Assembly (NCBI RefSeq): GCF_023283985.1
Contig: NZ_JAKIKU010000002.1
Location: 547,123 to 611,122, forward strand
Direction: 5' to 3'
Length of the DNA: 64,000 nt
Source of the DNA: Shewanella electrodiphila
GTDB taxonomy: Bacteria > Pseudomonadota > Gammaproteobacteria > Enterobacterales > Shewanellaceae
Every line of letters begins with the position of its first letter. Position 1 is the stretch's first letter. A program made the translations under genes and the position numbers. Positions 46,757 through 56,602 of the stretch are shown here, piece after piece. The notes beneath the pieces were generated by a model. It was not told the origin of the DNA. It worked only from the letters and a program-made list of their open reading frames with translations, and did no database searches.

Positions 46757-46890
46757 TTGTCTTTCCAAGGTGTTTCTTAAACTGATTAATAATCACTAAA
46801 AAACCTGATTGGTTACACTCAGTGATGACTTGTATTCACGTTGAATACAAACTCATTTTTACCTAATTTGAATTTGTAACGAAAGCAAAA

Positions 46891-46918
46891 AAAATCACCT
46901 ATGACGGTGAATTTTTTT
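46891..46918 (-). terminator. terminator of nlpE
   Basis: TTCACC / GGTGAT stem with T runs on both sides, abutting the nlpE stop codon. Confidence 0.75.
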
Positions 46919-46920
46919 GT

Positions 46921-47403
46921 TCAATCTCTTACTAAAGATGAAGCTGGAATAAAGTCACTGCTGATGGCGGGGCGACTAGGTAGCTCGGCAATCTTATTGA
47001 CGATGTATTTCTCTGCATTTTCACCACGTATGCGTTCACTTTCGACATTGAGTAAGAACATTTTCTCTTCGACCACATGGTATATCTGGCCTCTATCTAA
47101 GTAGATGACGTTGCCAGTTTTATCCCAATGGAATAGCCCACTATTGTTAAATGGTAGCGGGTCTTGGCCCAAGTGCTCAGTGGAGATTGTATATTGATTT
47201 GGTGGGATGAGTGTGAGGGTCGTTTTCATACCATCGCAGCTTGGGCAGGGGAAAGTACCTTGATATACGCCAGGCCAATTGACTGTATGTAAGCTGCCTT
47301 TAGTAGGATCTGGGTCAAAGCTTAACTGAGAGTCAGAGCAAGCTGTTAATATTGAAATGGCCATTAGCATGGCGATTACTGCAATTATCCTTATTGCGTT
47401 CAT
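46921..47403 (-). CDS. nlpE: NlpE-like outer membrane lipoprotein
   Basis: 160 residues. Signal peptide with lipobox ILTAC (cysteine about residue 22). The NlpE N-terminal domain carries the CxxC motif in GTFPCPSCDGMKTTLTL, followed by IYHVVEEKMFLLNVESERI. In Enterobacteria NlpE signals surface attachment and copper or folding stress to CpxA; whether this single-domain form does so is inferred. Followed by its own terminator. Confidence 0.82.
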   Translation of the reverse strand: MNAIRIIAVIAMLMAISILTACSDSQLSFDPDPTKGSLHTVNWPGVYQGTFPCPSCDGMKTTLTLIPPNQYTISTEHLGQDPLPFNNSGLFHWDKTGNVIYLDRGQIYHVVEEKMFLLNVESERIRGENAEKYIVNKIAELPSRPAISSDFIPASSLVRD

Positions 47404-47468
47404 ATCTATTCCTTTAATTTTTCCGTGGTTTCATATTCCTTGTCAAACTGCAAATGACACAAGGTCAT

Positions 47469-47515
47469 CGTTTACATCATTAAATAAGTCACCGTTTACA
47501 TCATTAAATAAGTCA
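47469..47515. repeat. 24-bp direct repeat, two copies
   Basis: The word CGTTTACATCATTAAATAAG recurs with a period of 24 bp, between nlpE and the patatin gene. Confidence 0.8.
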
Positions 47516-47540
47516 AAGTTAATCATCAGCGAAAATGAAC

Positions 47541-48668
47541 TTAGTGTTCGATATTAAAAAACTGCTTTATGGTATCAATCTGCGTCATTGCGTCTTGATA
47601 GCCTAAATCAATTAAAGCACTCGTGTAGGCTTTTTCAAATAATAAATATGACACGACACTTGAGTCTGTTTCACAATCAACCCCAAAAAACTTAAGTAAA
47701 ATTCTGATAGCAATAGGTAATTCTTTAAAATATCGTGCTGCAATTTCACTCAAATCTTCACTGGGTTTAATCACTAAGGTATCGATTTTACGTAAATGGA
47801 TTTGTTTAGCATTATTGTCAGGTATCAAAGCTAATGTTGAGTTAATTCGCTCTAATCGCTCTAAGTCACTGTTTAAGGTATCGGAGAAAATGGTATCGAG
47901 CAAATGACCTGCAATGGTGGCAGTTTTAGGGTGAGCATCAATATCATTATGATGTTGTTGATGAGGACTATCGAGATTGATCACCATAATTTTGTCAGCG
48001 CCTAAATGAATAGGACTTGATAAAGGAGATAGTTGATGCACAGAGCCATCACCAAAGTAGGCTTGGTTTAATTTAATCGAAGGAAATACTAATGGTATTG
48101 CTGACGTTGCCATTAAGTGATCTGTAGTTAACGTGCAGCGGTTTCCTTGTCTTCTCGCTCGTTTCCAGTCACTCACAGTATTATTGGCTTGAAAGAAGCT
48201 ATAGGAGTGTGAGTCGTTATAGCTTGAAGCATCTAAACTAATGGCTTTTAATGCACCACTACCAATATTGCGTTCAATACGTTGAAAATCAATTAGCTGG
48301 TTTAACAGACCGCGCAGTGGCGCGTTATCTAATAAGCTGCCAGCATCAGTGTTCATTTTGTCGCTTTGCAAACCTTTGAGCGCCATTTTACATAGATGTT
48401 TAAATACGCCCCAAAATGAAGAACGATAGACCTTCTTCGTTTCAAAATGACGCCAAACCCAATCTAACTTTTTGACTCCAAGATGAAAACATGAAGCGTG
48501 AGTGGCTAAAGAAGTCGCATTAATTGCACCAGCAGACGTGCCACTGATTATTTCAAACGGAATATGATGATTTCGTGGATACAGTTGAACTAGGGCTTTT
48601 AATACCCCAATTTGATAGGCCGCTCTAGCGCCACCACCGCCTAAAACAAGTGCAATTGACTCTGACAA
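47541..48668 (-). CDS. patatin-like phospholipase
   Basis: 375 residues, cytoplasmic. The glycine-rich oxyanion loop GGGGARAAYQIGVLKAL is at the N-terminus (about 9-25) and the nucleophile serine is in GTSAG (about residue 44). The catalytic aspartate is likely in GDGSVHQLSPL. The family hydrolyses acyl esters of lipids; the specific lipid is unknown. Stands alone in a run of minus-strand genes. Confidence 0.88.
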   Translation of the reverse strand: MSESIALVLGGGGARAAYQIGVLKALVQLYPRNHHIPFEIISGTSAGAINATSLATHASCFHLGVKKLDWVWRHFETKKVYRSSFWGVFKHLCKMALKGLQSDKMNTDAGSLLDNAPLRGLLNQLIDFQRIERNIGSGALKAISLDASSYNDSHSYSFFQANNTVSDWKRARRQGNRCTLTTDHLMATSAIPLVFPSIKLNQAYFGDGSVHQLSPLSSPIHLGADKIMVINLDSPHQQHHNDIDAHPKTATIAGHLLDTIFSDTLNSDLERLERINSTLALIPDNNAKQIHLRKIDTLVIKPSEDLSEIAARYFKELPIAIRILLKFFGVDCETDSSVVSYLLFEKAYTSALIDLGYQDAMTQIDTIKQFFNIEH

Positions 48669-48800
48669 CTAAGATCTCCTTTCTTATGACTAACGCCATG
48701 ATATCAGTATGGTTAATAATATCTGGTTCGACGAGTAATAGAACGATAATTTAAGCATAAATATTGAAAGGATATTGGGTGCGATAAATGCTTAGGCATA

Positions 48801-48827
48801 AAAAAACGCACCAAAAGGTGCGTTTTT
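48801..48827 (-). terminator. terminator of proS
   Basis: AACGCACC / GGTGCGTT stem with A and T runs, just after the proS stop codon. Confidence 0.85.
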
Positions 48828-48844
48828 AATTATCGCCAAATCAA

Positions 48845-50560
48845 TTAGCCTTTAATTGAAGACTTGATGAAATCAACAATTTGATCGAATGGGATATCTT
48901 GCTTCTCACCGGTGCGGCGATTTTTGTACTCAAACACGCCAGCATCGATATTGCGATCACCAATCACGACGACGTGTGGTAAACCCACTAGTTCCATGTC
49001 ATTGAACATCACACCAGGACGCTCTTTACGATCGTCGAGTAATATCTCGATGCCTTCAGCAGCTAAATCTTTATAAAGCTGTTCAGCCATTTCTTTTACG
49101 CGATGAGATTTGTGCATGTTCATCGGTAAAATGCCGACGGTAAACGGAGCCAATGTTTCTGGTAACATCATCCCGCGTTCATCATGGTTTTGCTCAATCG
49201 CAGCGGCAACGATACGGCTAACACCTGCGCCATAACAGCCCATCATCATGACTTTAGATTTACCGTTTTCATCGAGTACGGTTGCGCCCATCGCTTCTGA
49301 GTAGTTAGTGCCTAACTGGAAGATGTGACCCACTTCGATACCACGTGCAAAGGCATAAACCCCTTGGCCATCAGGTGTCGCTTCACCTTCAACTACGTTA
49401 CGGATATCCATGGCTTGAGCCATTGGTAAATCACGTTCCCAGTTAATGCCGAAGAAGTGTTTACCTTCTTGGTTAGCACCAGCACTGAAGTCATTGATTA
49501 CCGCAACATCTTTATCGATGATAATTGGCATTTCAAGACCAACAGGGCCTAAAGAACCTGGGCCTGCACCGATAACGTCTTTGATTTCTTCATCGCTAGC
49601 GAACTCGAATGGAGAAAGCACAAGCTCATGCTTTTCAGCTTTTAATTCATTCAGCTCATGATCGCCACGAACAATCAATGCTACTAAAGGTGCTTCTTCA
49701 GTGGCGCCTTTAACAATCAATGTTTTCACTGTTTTAGTGATATCGATGTTAAATTGCTCAACTAACTCAGCGATGGTTTTAGCATTGGGTGTATCAACTA
49801 GATTCATTTCTTGAGATGGCGCTGCTAAAGTCGCAGTAGGTTCAGGAGATTCTGCTTTTTCAATGTTAGCGGCATAATCACTACCCGTTGAGTAAGCAAT
49901 TAAATCTTCACCACTGTTAGCCAGAACGTGGAACTCATGCGAAGTATCACCACCAATTGAGCCAGTATCAGCAATCACAGAGCGGAAAGCTAAGCCCATA
50001 CGCTTGAAGATATTGTTATAAGCTTCATGCATCGCTGCGTAAGTCTTATCCATACATTCTTGGTTTAAATGGAAAGAGTATGCATCTTTCATCAAGAATT
50101 CACGGGCACGCATTACACCGAAACGTGGACGAACTTCATCACGGAATTTAGTTTGTACTTGATAAAGGCTTAAAGGAAGCTGCTTGTATGAGCTCACTTC
50201 TTTACGCACTAAGTCAGTAATCACTTCTTCATGGGTTGGGCCAAGTACAAAATCGCGATTGTGACGATCTTGGAAGCGTAACAATTCAGGGCCAAATTTT
50301 TCCCAACGGCCAGTTTCAACCCAAAGATCAGCGGGTTGAACCAAAGGCATTAAGATTTCAATTGCACCTGCTTTGTCCATTTCTTCACGAATAATCGCTT
50401 CAACCTTACGTAAAACACGTAGGCCGCTCGGTAACCATGAATAAAGACCTGATGCATTACGACGGATAAAACCTGCGCGCAGCATTAATTGATGACTGGC
50501 AACCTCTGCATTTGCAGGGGTTTCTTTTTGTGTTGAAAGCAGGTAATTGCTAACTCGCAT
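48845..50560 (-). CDS. proS: prolyl-tRNA synthetase
   Basis: Class II aminoacyl-tRNA synthetase charging tRNA-Pro. Start set at ATG 50560 (571 residues; E. coli 572), where [13 protein letters not shown] begins; the longer frame adds a non-conserved 21 codons. Motif 2 region [18 protein letters not shown], the inserted YbaK-type editing domain (about 225-405) and the anticodon-binding domain at the C-terminus are all present. Followed by its own terminator. Confidence 0.97.
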   Translation of the reverse strand: MRVSNYLLSTQKETPANAEVASHQLMLRAGFIRRNASGLYSWLPSGLRVLRKVEAIIREEMDKAGAIEILMPLVQPADLWVETGRWEKFGPELLRFQDRHNRDFVLGPTHEEVITDLVRKEVSSYKQLPLSLYQVQTKFRDEVRPRFGVMRAREFLMKDAYSFHLNQECMDKTYAAMHEAYNNIFKRMGLAFRSVIADTGSIGGDTSHEFHVLANSGEDLIAYSTGSDYAANIEKAESPEPTATLAAPSQEMNLVDTPNAKTIAELVEQFNIDITKTVKTLIVKGATEEAPLVALIVRGDHELNELKAEKHELVLSPFEFASDEEIKDVIGAGPGSLGPVGLEMPIIIDKDVAVINDFSAGANQEGKHFFGINWERDLPMAQAMDIRNVVEGEATPDGQGVYAFARGIEVGHIFQLGTNYSEAMGATVLDENGKSKVMMMGCYGAGVSRIVAAAIEQNHDERGMMLPETLAPFTVGILPMNMHKSHRVKEMAEQLYKDLAAEGIEILLDDRKERPGVMFNDMELVGLPHVVVIGDRNIDAGVFEYKNRRTGEKQDIPFDQIVDFIKSSIKG

Positions 50561-50878
50561 TCCCATTGTCCACTTAGTAACTATTAATGGGCGACATTTT
50601 AGCACTTGCCACGTTGTTGTCACCAGATAATTGAACTGTATAAAGCTTTATTATCGGTTGGCGAAAAAGGGAGTGGTCAGTGCCACTATAGCGAGCGTTT
50701 GTTGACTCGTGTTGGGAGAAAGCTAAGTTATTGATCTAGTTATATATTTGGCCATGGGGTTTAGGGCATGCCGTCAAATATTAATACATGTAAACAAAGA
50801 ATATAAAGCAGATGATAAGCGAATTAACCTTACCTTATTTATCTTTGAGTAAGTGTAATAAGTCGTAGAGGGCTTCTG

Positions 50879-51496
50879 TTATTTATCGCGCCTGTCGCCA
50901 ATGATTTTGGCAGGGTTTCCAGCAACAATGGCAAACTCGGGCACATCTTTTGTCACTATGCTGCCCATACCGACGACGGCTTGGTTACCGATACTCACTC
51001 CATCGACAATACCCGCTTGTGCGCCAATCCAAACATCTTCACCAATGGTAATCCCTTTGGCTGTCACAGGTTGTTGGTATATGGGGGAGTCTACTGACAT
51101 GCCATGATTAAAGGCATATATAGTGACATTATTGGCAATCCGAGTTCTGTCTCCAATGGTAATACCCACTCTACCGCCATCAAAAGAGCAGCCATGGTTA
51201 ATGGCGACTTCTTTACCCATGGTGATAGGGCCATGTAAAAACACATCAGCAGCAATCATACATTGGTCGCCGATATGGATATCTCGGCCACGCTCAGCAA
51301 ATATCCTTGCTTCTGGCGCGATGAAACACTGCTCACCGATATGAACTGTTTCGACTGAAGATAAATGCTGCTGAATATCATCTTGCCAAGGCTTAGCCCA
51401 GATTAAGTGTTTTTCTTTTAATGAAAAATAAAGCCAAGGCATCCAAGACAAACGTTTTTTATGTTGTGCTTGATAATCAGGTTTATCTTGAGTCAT
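50879..51496 (-). CDS. hexapeptide-repeat acetyltransferase (Maa/NodL-like)
   Basis: 205 residues. Left-handed beta-helix of hexapeptide repeats (about 60-195), with segments such as IHIGDQCMIAADVFL, GVSIGNQAVVGMGSIVTKDVP and GNPAKIIGDR typical of sugar O-acetyltransferases. The catalytic histidine is likely in FNHGMS. The substrate is unknown. It lies 69 bp downstream of trmO on the same strand. Confidence 0.85.
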   Translation of the reverse strand: MTQDKPDYQAQHKKRLSWMPWLYFSLKEKHLIWAKPWQDDIQQHLSSVETVHIGEQCFIAPEARIFAERGRDIHIGDQCMIAADVFLHGPITMGKEVAINHGCSFDGGRVGITIGDRTRIANNVTIYAFNHGMSVDSPIYQQPVTAKGITIGEDVWIGAQAGIVDGVSIGNQAVVGMGSIVTKDVPEFAIVAGNPAKIIGDRRDK

Positions 51497-51564
51497 GGTT
51501 ATGGGCTTATATTAAATAATGATGGAAGAGTAATACTTGCTTGTTTGTAAGGGAGAAACAATAG

Positions 51565-52302
51565 CTAACAAACCGAAGTGGGTTTAATCTCTATCACTTC
51601 AATTTTGTCATTATTAAGGTGCCAAAAAATATCGATATCATATAAAGCGACTTGGTATATCTTAGCATCAGCTTTTGCTTTTTTATAAGCAGGGCGAGGG
51701 TCTTGAGCTAAAACATCATTCACCACTTGTTTTAAATCAGCCACTTTATTTTCGCTCGAATATTCAGCCAATTGGCTTTCAGCTAATTGACTAAATTGTA
51801 CGTCAATTAATTGTGGTGCAGATTGCGCAATACCACCACTGGCATTATCAATAGCATCAGAAAAAGGAATATAAGGTTTAATATCAATGATTGGCGTACC
51901 GTCTAATAAATCCATCCCCGATATTTCTAAACAGACTTTGCCATTTCGTTGCACAACATTGTGTAATTTAACCACTGACTGACCAATGCCGTTTGGCCTA
52001 AACGTTGAGCGAGTGGCAAATACCCCTAGCTTTTCATTGCCACCTAGTCTGGGTGGCCTAACCGTATTTTTCCAACCTTGAGCTAAATTTTCGTGAAAAC
52101 AAAAAAGTAGCCATAAGTGAGAATATTGCTCAATACCTCTTACTGCATCGATGTTATTAACATGGGGAGCAAGCTCAACCCAGCCACGAACATTGACTAG
52201 TCCAGGTTGTCGCGGTATTCCAAACTTTTGTTTGTACGGGGTGCGACATATTGCAACAGCTTCAATTTGAGAATTAAAAGACTGTTCAGAATATTTATTC
52301 AT
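51565..52302 (-). CDS. trmO: tRNA (adenine(37)-N6)-methyltransferase TrmO
   Basis: Methylates N6 of t6A37 in tRNA-Thr(GGU), using SAM. 245 residues, UPF0066/TsaA family: IEAVAICRTPYKQKFGIPRQPGLV near the N-terminus, RPPRLGGNEKLGVFATRSTFRPNGIGQS in the middle and DGTPIIDIKPYIPFSD. It lies 24 bp downstream of rcsF, as in E. coli where rcsF, trmO and proS cluster. Confidence 0.93.
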   Translation of the reverse strand: MNKYSEQSFNSQIEAVAICRTPYKQKFGIPRQPGLVNVRGWVELAPHVNNIDAVRGIEQYSHLWLLFCFHENLAQGWKNTVRPPRLGGNEKLGVFATRSTFRPNGIGQSVVKLHNVVQRNGKVCLEISGMDLLDGTPIIDIKPYIPFSDAIDNASGGIAQSAPQLIDVQFSQLAESQLAEYSSENKVADLKQVVNDVLAQDPRPAYKKAKADAKIYQVALYDIDIFWHLNNDKIEVIEIKPTSVC

Positions 52303-52326
52303 TTATATAACTAATATATTTAAAGG

Positions 52327-52722
52327 TTATTGAGCTGTGGCTGTTTTAATCGCCTGGCCGACACAAAATGCTTGGGTATAACAAGTATTGGTCTTTTGTT
52401 CTGTTAATAGACACTTTTTCACTATTAAGCCATTCGCGCCTAGTTCGACTGCTTTTTTACGTGCTTGGGTGCGTGCATCTGCAATATTAGCTGGCACACC
52501 TGATTCTGTTTCTTGACAAGATTCACCTTCAACTAAGCCAACGATTTCATAGGGGCCTTTGGGGCTTGCACCGTCTATATACAATTCAACACTTGTCGGC
52601 TTAAAGTATTCATCGATAGCTTCACCATCTAAATTACTATTAAAGGTGTAATTACTTGAACATGCTGATAAAAGTACTGTAGAGAAGAGGGTGATTAACG
52701 CAATCGTTTGAGAAGTGTTCAT
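52327..52722 (-). CDS. rcsF: Rcs stress sensor lipoprotein RcsF
   Basis: 131 residues. Signal peptide with lipobox LLSAC (cysteine about residue 21). The C-terminal domain has VGLVEGESCQ, then KKCLLT and CYTQAFCVGQAIK, the four cysteines that form RcsF's two disulfides. In Enterobacteria it senses envelope damage and signals through IgaA to the Rcs phosphorelay. Whether this organism has the rest of Rcs is not visible here. Located upstream of trmO with a 24-bp gap. Confidence 0.85.
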   Translation of the reverse strand: MNTSQTIALITLFSTVLLSACSSNYTFNSNLDGEAIDEYFKPTSVELYIDGASPKGPYEIVGLVEGESCQETESGVPANIADARTQARKKAVELGANGLIVKKCLLTEQKTNTCYTQAFCVGQAIKTATAQ

Positions 52723-52828
52723 AATACGGCCTAATTTATTTAGAGCATTAAAGAGGAGTCTATATTGCCTACAGTTTACATGGCTTACAGGATTGTGGAA
52801 ATACTTGATAAAGGCTTATGCAGATAAC

Positions 52829-52856
52829 AAAAGAGCCTACCGAAGTAAGCTCTTTA
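52829..52856 (-). terminator. terminator of the H-NS-like gene
   Basis: AAAGAGC / GCTCTTT arms with inner UAC/GUA pairing around CGAA; followed on the minus strand by TTGTT. Confidence 0.7.
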
Positions 52857-52875
52857 ATTTCAAAAAGGTGAACTT

Positions 52876-53280
52876 TTATTCCATACCAGGAATTAAAAAG
52901 TCTTCCATTTTCTTGCCTGCATCAATTTGGTTTTTAAATACCGTTGGCATACGACCTTGGCCAGTCCACTGAATTAATTCACCATCAACTTCAATTTGGT
53001 ATTTAGCCGGGCGAGGGGCACGCTTTTTAGGTGCTGGCTTAGCAGTAATTTCGCCTAAGTCTTCAATTGATAAACCACTGTTTTCAATTTGAGCTAATAT
53101 TTCGGCTATACGTTCATTACGTTCAGCATTCGCTTCTAATTCAGCTTTTTCGTCTTCTTCTCTTTCAGTGATAATCTTTTCTAACTTAACTGAAAGCTCA
53201 CGTAAATCTTCTAGTGATAACTCTTTTACAGCAGCTTTAAAACGACGACCATGTGTTAAAATTTCTAAAAAGTCACTCAT
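52876..53280 (-). CDS. H-NS family nucleoid-associated protein
   Basis: 134 residues from ATG 53280; in-frame codons further upstream add a non-conserved segment. N-terminal coiled-coil oligomerisation region (MSDFLEILTHGRRFKAAVKELS through about residue 65), a basic linker (KPAPKKRAPRPAKY), and a C-terminal DNA-binding domain with IQWTGQGRMPTVF, the QGR-type AT-hook loop that reads AT-rich minor grooves. Silences AT-rich and acquired DNA in the chromosome. Its own terminator follows. Confidence 0.9.
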   Translation of the reverse strand: MSDFLEILTHGRRFKAAVKELSLEDLRELSVKLEKIITEREEDEKAELEANAERNERIAEILAQIENSGLSIEDLGEITAKPAPKKRAPRPAKYQIEVDGELIQWTGQGRMPTVFKNQIDAGKKMEDFLIPGME

Positions 53281-53727
53281 ATCAATGTGCATCCTAATGA
53301 TTTTAATTAATAAGTATCTCAAGTAATTCTGTGGCTATTAAATAATACTTACCAAAACTCTAGATTGTTTAATTGTTATCAAACGAGAGTGTAAATTGAT
53401 TTGACTATTTAAAATGTTAAAACAAAATAATAGTAGAAAAACACGGTTACTTGAATCGCCTTTAATAATAGAAACTAAATTTGATTGGATCAAATAAAAA
53501 ATCCTTAAATGAACAAATTTTAAATAAAAAAGCACAAATACCCCGCTTGATAAATAAATAAATGCTTAATACAACTTATTTATACCGACCAAGTTAACAA
53601 AAAAAGATATAAACAAGTGTTTGACTTTGGTTGACGTTAACGTTAACAGGACGTAAAGTTGTGCCATATTGCATTGGTGATAGCCAATGTGCCATCCACA
53701 TACATTGAAGGTGTAGAAGGAAATCCC
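53281..53727. promoter_or_regulatory. etfBA upstream region with palindromic GTTAACGTTAAC
   Basis: 447 bp without a gene. At 53636-53647 GTTAACGTTAAC is a perfect palindrome within TTGACGTTAACGTTAAC, about 85 bp before etfB. It resembles the LiuR-type operators of branched-chain and fatty-acid catabolism in Gammaproteobacteria, whose regulons can include etfBA. The assignment is inference. Confidence 0.4.
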
Positions 53728-54477
53728 ATGAAAGTATTGGTGCCTGTAAAGCGCGTAGTCGATGCCAATGTGAAAGTCAGAGTAAAGGCTGATAACACAA
53801 ATGTTGATACTGCTAATTTAAAAATGGCGTTAAACCCATTTTGTGAAATTGCTGTTGAAGAAGCAGTTCGATTAAAAGAAGCGGGAAGTGCGACTGAAGT
53901 CGTGGTGGTGAGTATTGGAGCTAAAGCTGTGCAAGAACAGCTACGTACCTCTATGGCACTTGGTGCTGATCGCGCTATTCATGTGCAAACGGATGAAGAG
54001 CTAGTGCCTTTATCAATTGCTAAAATTCTTAAAGCGGTGCAAGAAAAAGAACAAGCAGATTTAGTGATTTTTGGTAAGCAATCTATCGATGGCGACAACA
54101 ACCAAACTGGCCAAATGCTTGCTGCATTAACCCAAATGCCTCAAGCCACGTTTGCATCAGAGCTTAAATTGAGTGCAGACGGCGCAGAAGTAACACGTGA
54201 AGTCGATGGCGGTTTACAGACCCTTAAAATGCCATTACCAGCGGTTGTGACAGCTGATTTACGTTTAAATGAACCTCGTTACGCTTCACTGCCTAATATT
54301 ATGAAGGCGAAGCGTAAGCCGCTTGAGACGCTTTCAATTGATGATTTAGGTGTTAGCTTAAAAGCACACCAAACTATCGTTAAAGTGACGCCTCCTGCTG
54401 AACGTCAAGCAGGCATCATGGTGAGTTCAGTAGCTGAGCTAGTTGAAAAGTTAAAAAATGAAGCGAAGGTGATCTAA
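53728..54477 (+). CDS. etfB: electron transfer flavoprotein beta subunit
   Basis: 249 residues from ATG 53728, with GAAGGAAAT upstream; an in-frame upstream extension lacks conserved character. [12 protein letters not shown] opens the conserved Etf domain, with [26 protein letters not shown] and [12 protein letters not shown] later. With EtfA it carries electrons from acyl-CoA dehydrogenases to ETF-ubiquinone oxidoreductase. etfA starts 3 bp downstream. Confidence 0.95.
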   Translation: MKVLVPVKRVVDANVKVRVKADNTNVDTANLKMALNPFCEIAVEEAVRLKEAGSATEVVVVSIGAKAVQEQLRTSMALGADRAIHVQTDEELVPLSIAKILKAVQEKEQADLVIFGKQSIDGDNNQTGQMLAALTQMPQATFASELKLSADGAEVTREVDGGLQTLKMPLPAVVTADLRLNEPRYASLPNIMKAKRKPLETLSIDDLGVSLKAHQTIVKVTPPAERQAGIMVSSVAELVEKLKNEAKVI

Positions 54478-54479
54478 TT

Positions 54480-55403
54480 ATGGCCATTTTAGTATTAGCA
54501 GAGCACGACAATGCAAGTTTAAAATTAGACACAGCAAAAGTAGTTAGCGCTGCGACAGCCATTGGCGGTGATGTTCATGTATTAGTGGCTGGCAGTGCAT
54601 GTGCTGCAGCTGTTACTGCTGCGCAAGCTTTAACTGGCGTCAGTAAGGTTTTAGTGGCTGATGCAGCTGCATATGAAGCACAAATGGCTGAAAATTTATC
54701 TGAACTCGTGCTTAAGCTTGCTGGCGATTACGACTACGTTGTGGCCGCTGCGACAAGTGTTGGTAAAGATACTCTACCTCGCGTGGCTGCGTTATTGGAC
54801 GTCGCACAAATTTCAGAAGTGATTGAAGTTGTTAGTGCAGACACATTTGTTCGTCCTATCTATGCTGGCTCTGCTTTAGCAACAGTACAAAGTTTAGATG
54901 ACACGAAAGTGTTAACTGTGCGCACGAGTGCATTTGATGCAGTGGGCAACGAAGGCAGTGCAGAAGCTGTGGCGGTAGATTTTGTCGCCGAAGCTAAGAC
55001 TGTGTTTGTATCGCAAACATTGACTGAATCAGAGCGTCCTGAGTTAGGTAGCGCTGGTGTGATTGTTTCTGGTGGCCGTGGTATGGGCAGTGGAGAGAAT
55101 TTTGCCATTCTTGAAGCGCTTGCTGACAAAATGACCGCTGCTGTCGGTGCATCACGTGCTGCAGTAGACGCAGGTTTTGTACCGAATGATTTACAAGTGG
55201 GTCAAACAGGTAAAATTGTTGCGCCTGACTTATATATCGCTGTGGGTATTTCTGGTGCGATTCAGCATTTAGCGGGCATGAAAGATTCAAAAGTGATTGT
55301 CGCGATTAACAAAGATCCTGAAGCGCCTATATTCCAAGTCGCAGACTATGGTCTTGAAGCTGATTTATTTGATGCGATTCCAGAACTTACTAATTTATTA
55401 TAA
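54480..55403 (+). CDS. etfA: electron transfer flavoprotein alpha subunit
   Basis: 307 residues. The N-terminal Etf domain is followed by the FAD-binding C-terminal domain with VVSGGRGMGSGENF, GQTGKIVAPDLYIAVGISGAIQHLAGM and INKDPEAPIFQVADYG. Partner of EtfB in fatty- and amino-acid oxidation. Translationally coupled to etfB. A strong terminator follows about 60 nt downstream. Confidence 0.95.
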   Translation: MAILVLAEHDNASLKLDTAKVVSAATAIGGDVHVLVAGSACAAAVTAAQALTGVSKVLVADAAAYEAQMAENLSELVLKLAGDYDYVVAAATSVGKDTLPRVAALLDVAQISEVIEVVSADTFVRPIYAGSALATVQSLDDTKVLTVRTSAFDAVGNEGSAEAVAVDFVAEAKTVFVSQTLTESERPELGSAGVIVSGGRGMGSGENFAILEALADKMTAAVGASRAAVDAGFVPNDLQVGQTGKIVAPDLYIAVGISGAIQHLAGMKDSKVIVAINKDPEAPIFQVADYGLEADLFDAIPELTNLL

Positions 55404-55462
55404 TCAGTATTTTACCTATTATTTATAGGCTGGTTTAAACAGTAAGTTTTATGAATTTCAGG

Positions 55463-55497
55463 AAGGTTTTTGTCATATTGGCAAAAACCTTTTTTGT
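55463..55497 (+). terminator. terminator of etfBA
   Basis: AAGGTTTTTG / CAAAAACCTT arms, then a T run. Confidence 0.85.
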
Positions 55498-56308
55498 TTT
55501 ATACCCCGTAAAATCGCCATGCGTGGCAGTAAACTCAAGTTAGACAAGAGTAAATTAGTCAGTAGCTACATTTTTGTTTTAGATTAGTCATTTCAGCCTT
55601 AGATATTTATTACAGTTGTAAATAATCCAGCCATTGATGTGTTTTTGTTGCATATTTATTCATTCTTACAGTTTATATGGCTTTTAAAGTCTTCATAATT
55701 AAACTCAATAATTAAAGTATTAATAATTAAGCTTTTAGCCTAAATACCTCGGTTCGGCCTTTATTGAAAATGCATAGTCTGATGCTTTAACTTTTTAAAG
55801 GGAGTGGCTTGTTAGGTGAAAAACAATCATAAACGAATGGGGTGGATTAGTTCTTGCCTGTTATTCAATAGCAATACTTTCAAGGCATTTACTTATTGAT
55901 TATGACTTGTCACGCATCTATACAGACAGACAGACAGACAGACACATACACGCAAGCACGCACTGTCTAGCGTTAAATAGCATCTTAAATTAAGTTTGAG
56001 TATTAAGTCCGTTGATTTTACCTAAACAAAAATTATCTCGCAGAGCAGTACAGCTTAATCAGGTCTGAAAATAGTATTACCCCTCCTATTTGGTCAAACA
56101 TCCCTTGAAATGGTGATATTGATGGATAAAACAACGCTTGCTAATAAATCGTTACACCCTTGATAAGCCGCTGTGGCGTTTTTTGATTGTGATGTTATTT
56201 CTCACAAGATAAGCTACTTTTATCTGGCAATTAACCTCGCGCTTATGTTTGTATAGTGGCGTGTATCGGCAGAGAGCTTCAAATAAGGCTCTCACTGTGC
56301 TGAATACA
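55498..56308. repeat. gene-free interval with CAGA tetranucleotide repeat
   Basis: About 810 bp with no supported gene. Five perfect CAGA units lie at 55923-55942. The interval ends in the lysine riboswitch; a promoter for it is expected in the last 100-150 bp but I cannot fix it. Confidence 0.6.
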
Positions 56309-56447
56309 TAAGTAGAGGCGCATCAAATATCAGTAAGTTTACGTTGGGTGATACCAATAACTTAAACGGAAAGGATTTGGTGCCGAAGCGAACTGGTTAT
56401 ATCAAAACCGTTTGCTGGGGCAGTTTCCGAAAGGGGCTGCACTGTCA
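56309..56447 (+). ncRNA. lysine riboswitch (L box)
   Basis: Conserved landmarks appear in order: GTAGAGGCGC, CAGTAAG, GGTGATACC, AAAGGA, GGTGCCGAAGC, TTGCTGGGGC, a CCGAAAGG loop and the closing ACTGTCA. These match the five-helix lysine aptamer. About 155 nt then separate it from the transporter start, containing a hairpin TTTTATCC/GGATAAAA (56455-56475) that may form part of the expression platform. Lysine binding would lower expression of the downstream transporter. Confidence 0.92.
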
Positions 56448-56602
56448 TAGTAATTTTTATCCGTGAGGATAAAACAATGGATATCGATGTTGATATCGAT
56501 ATTACTGTGGAGTGCTACTGAAAAGATCCTTGTCTTCGCTTTCTGCGTTGTCTTGCCTTATCAGTTATCCTCCATTCGTACTCAACGAAGAAATTATAAA
56601 AA

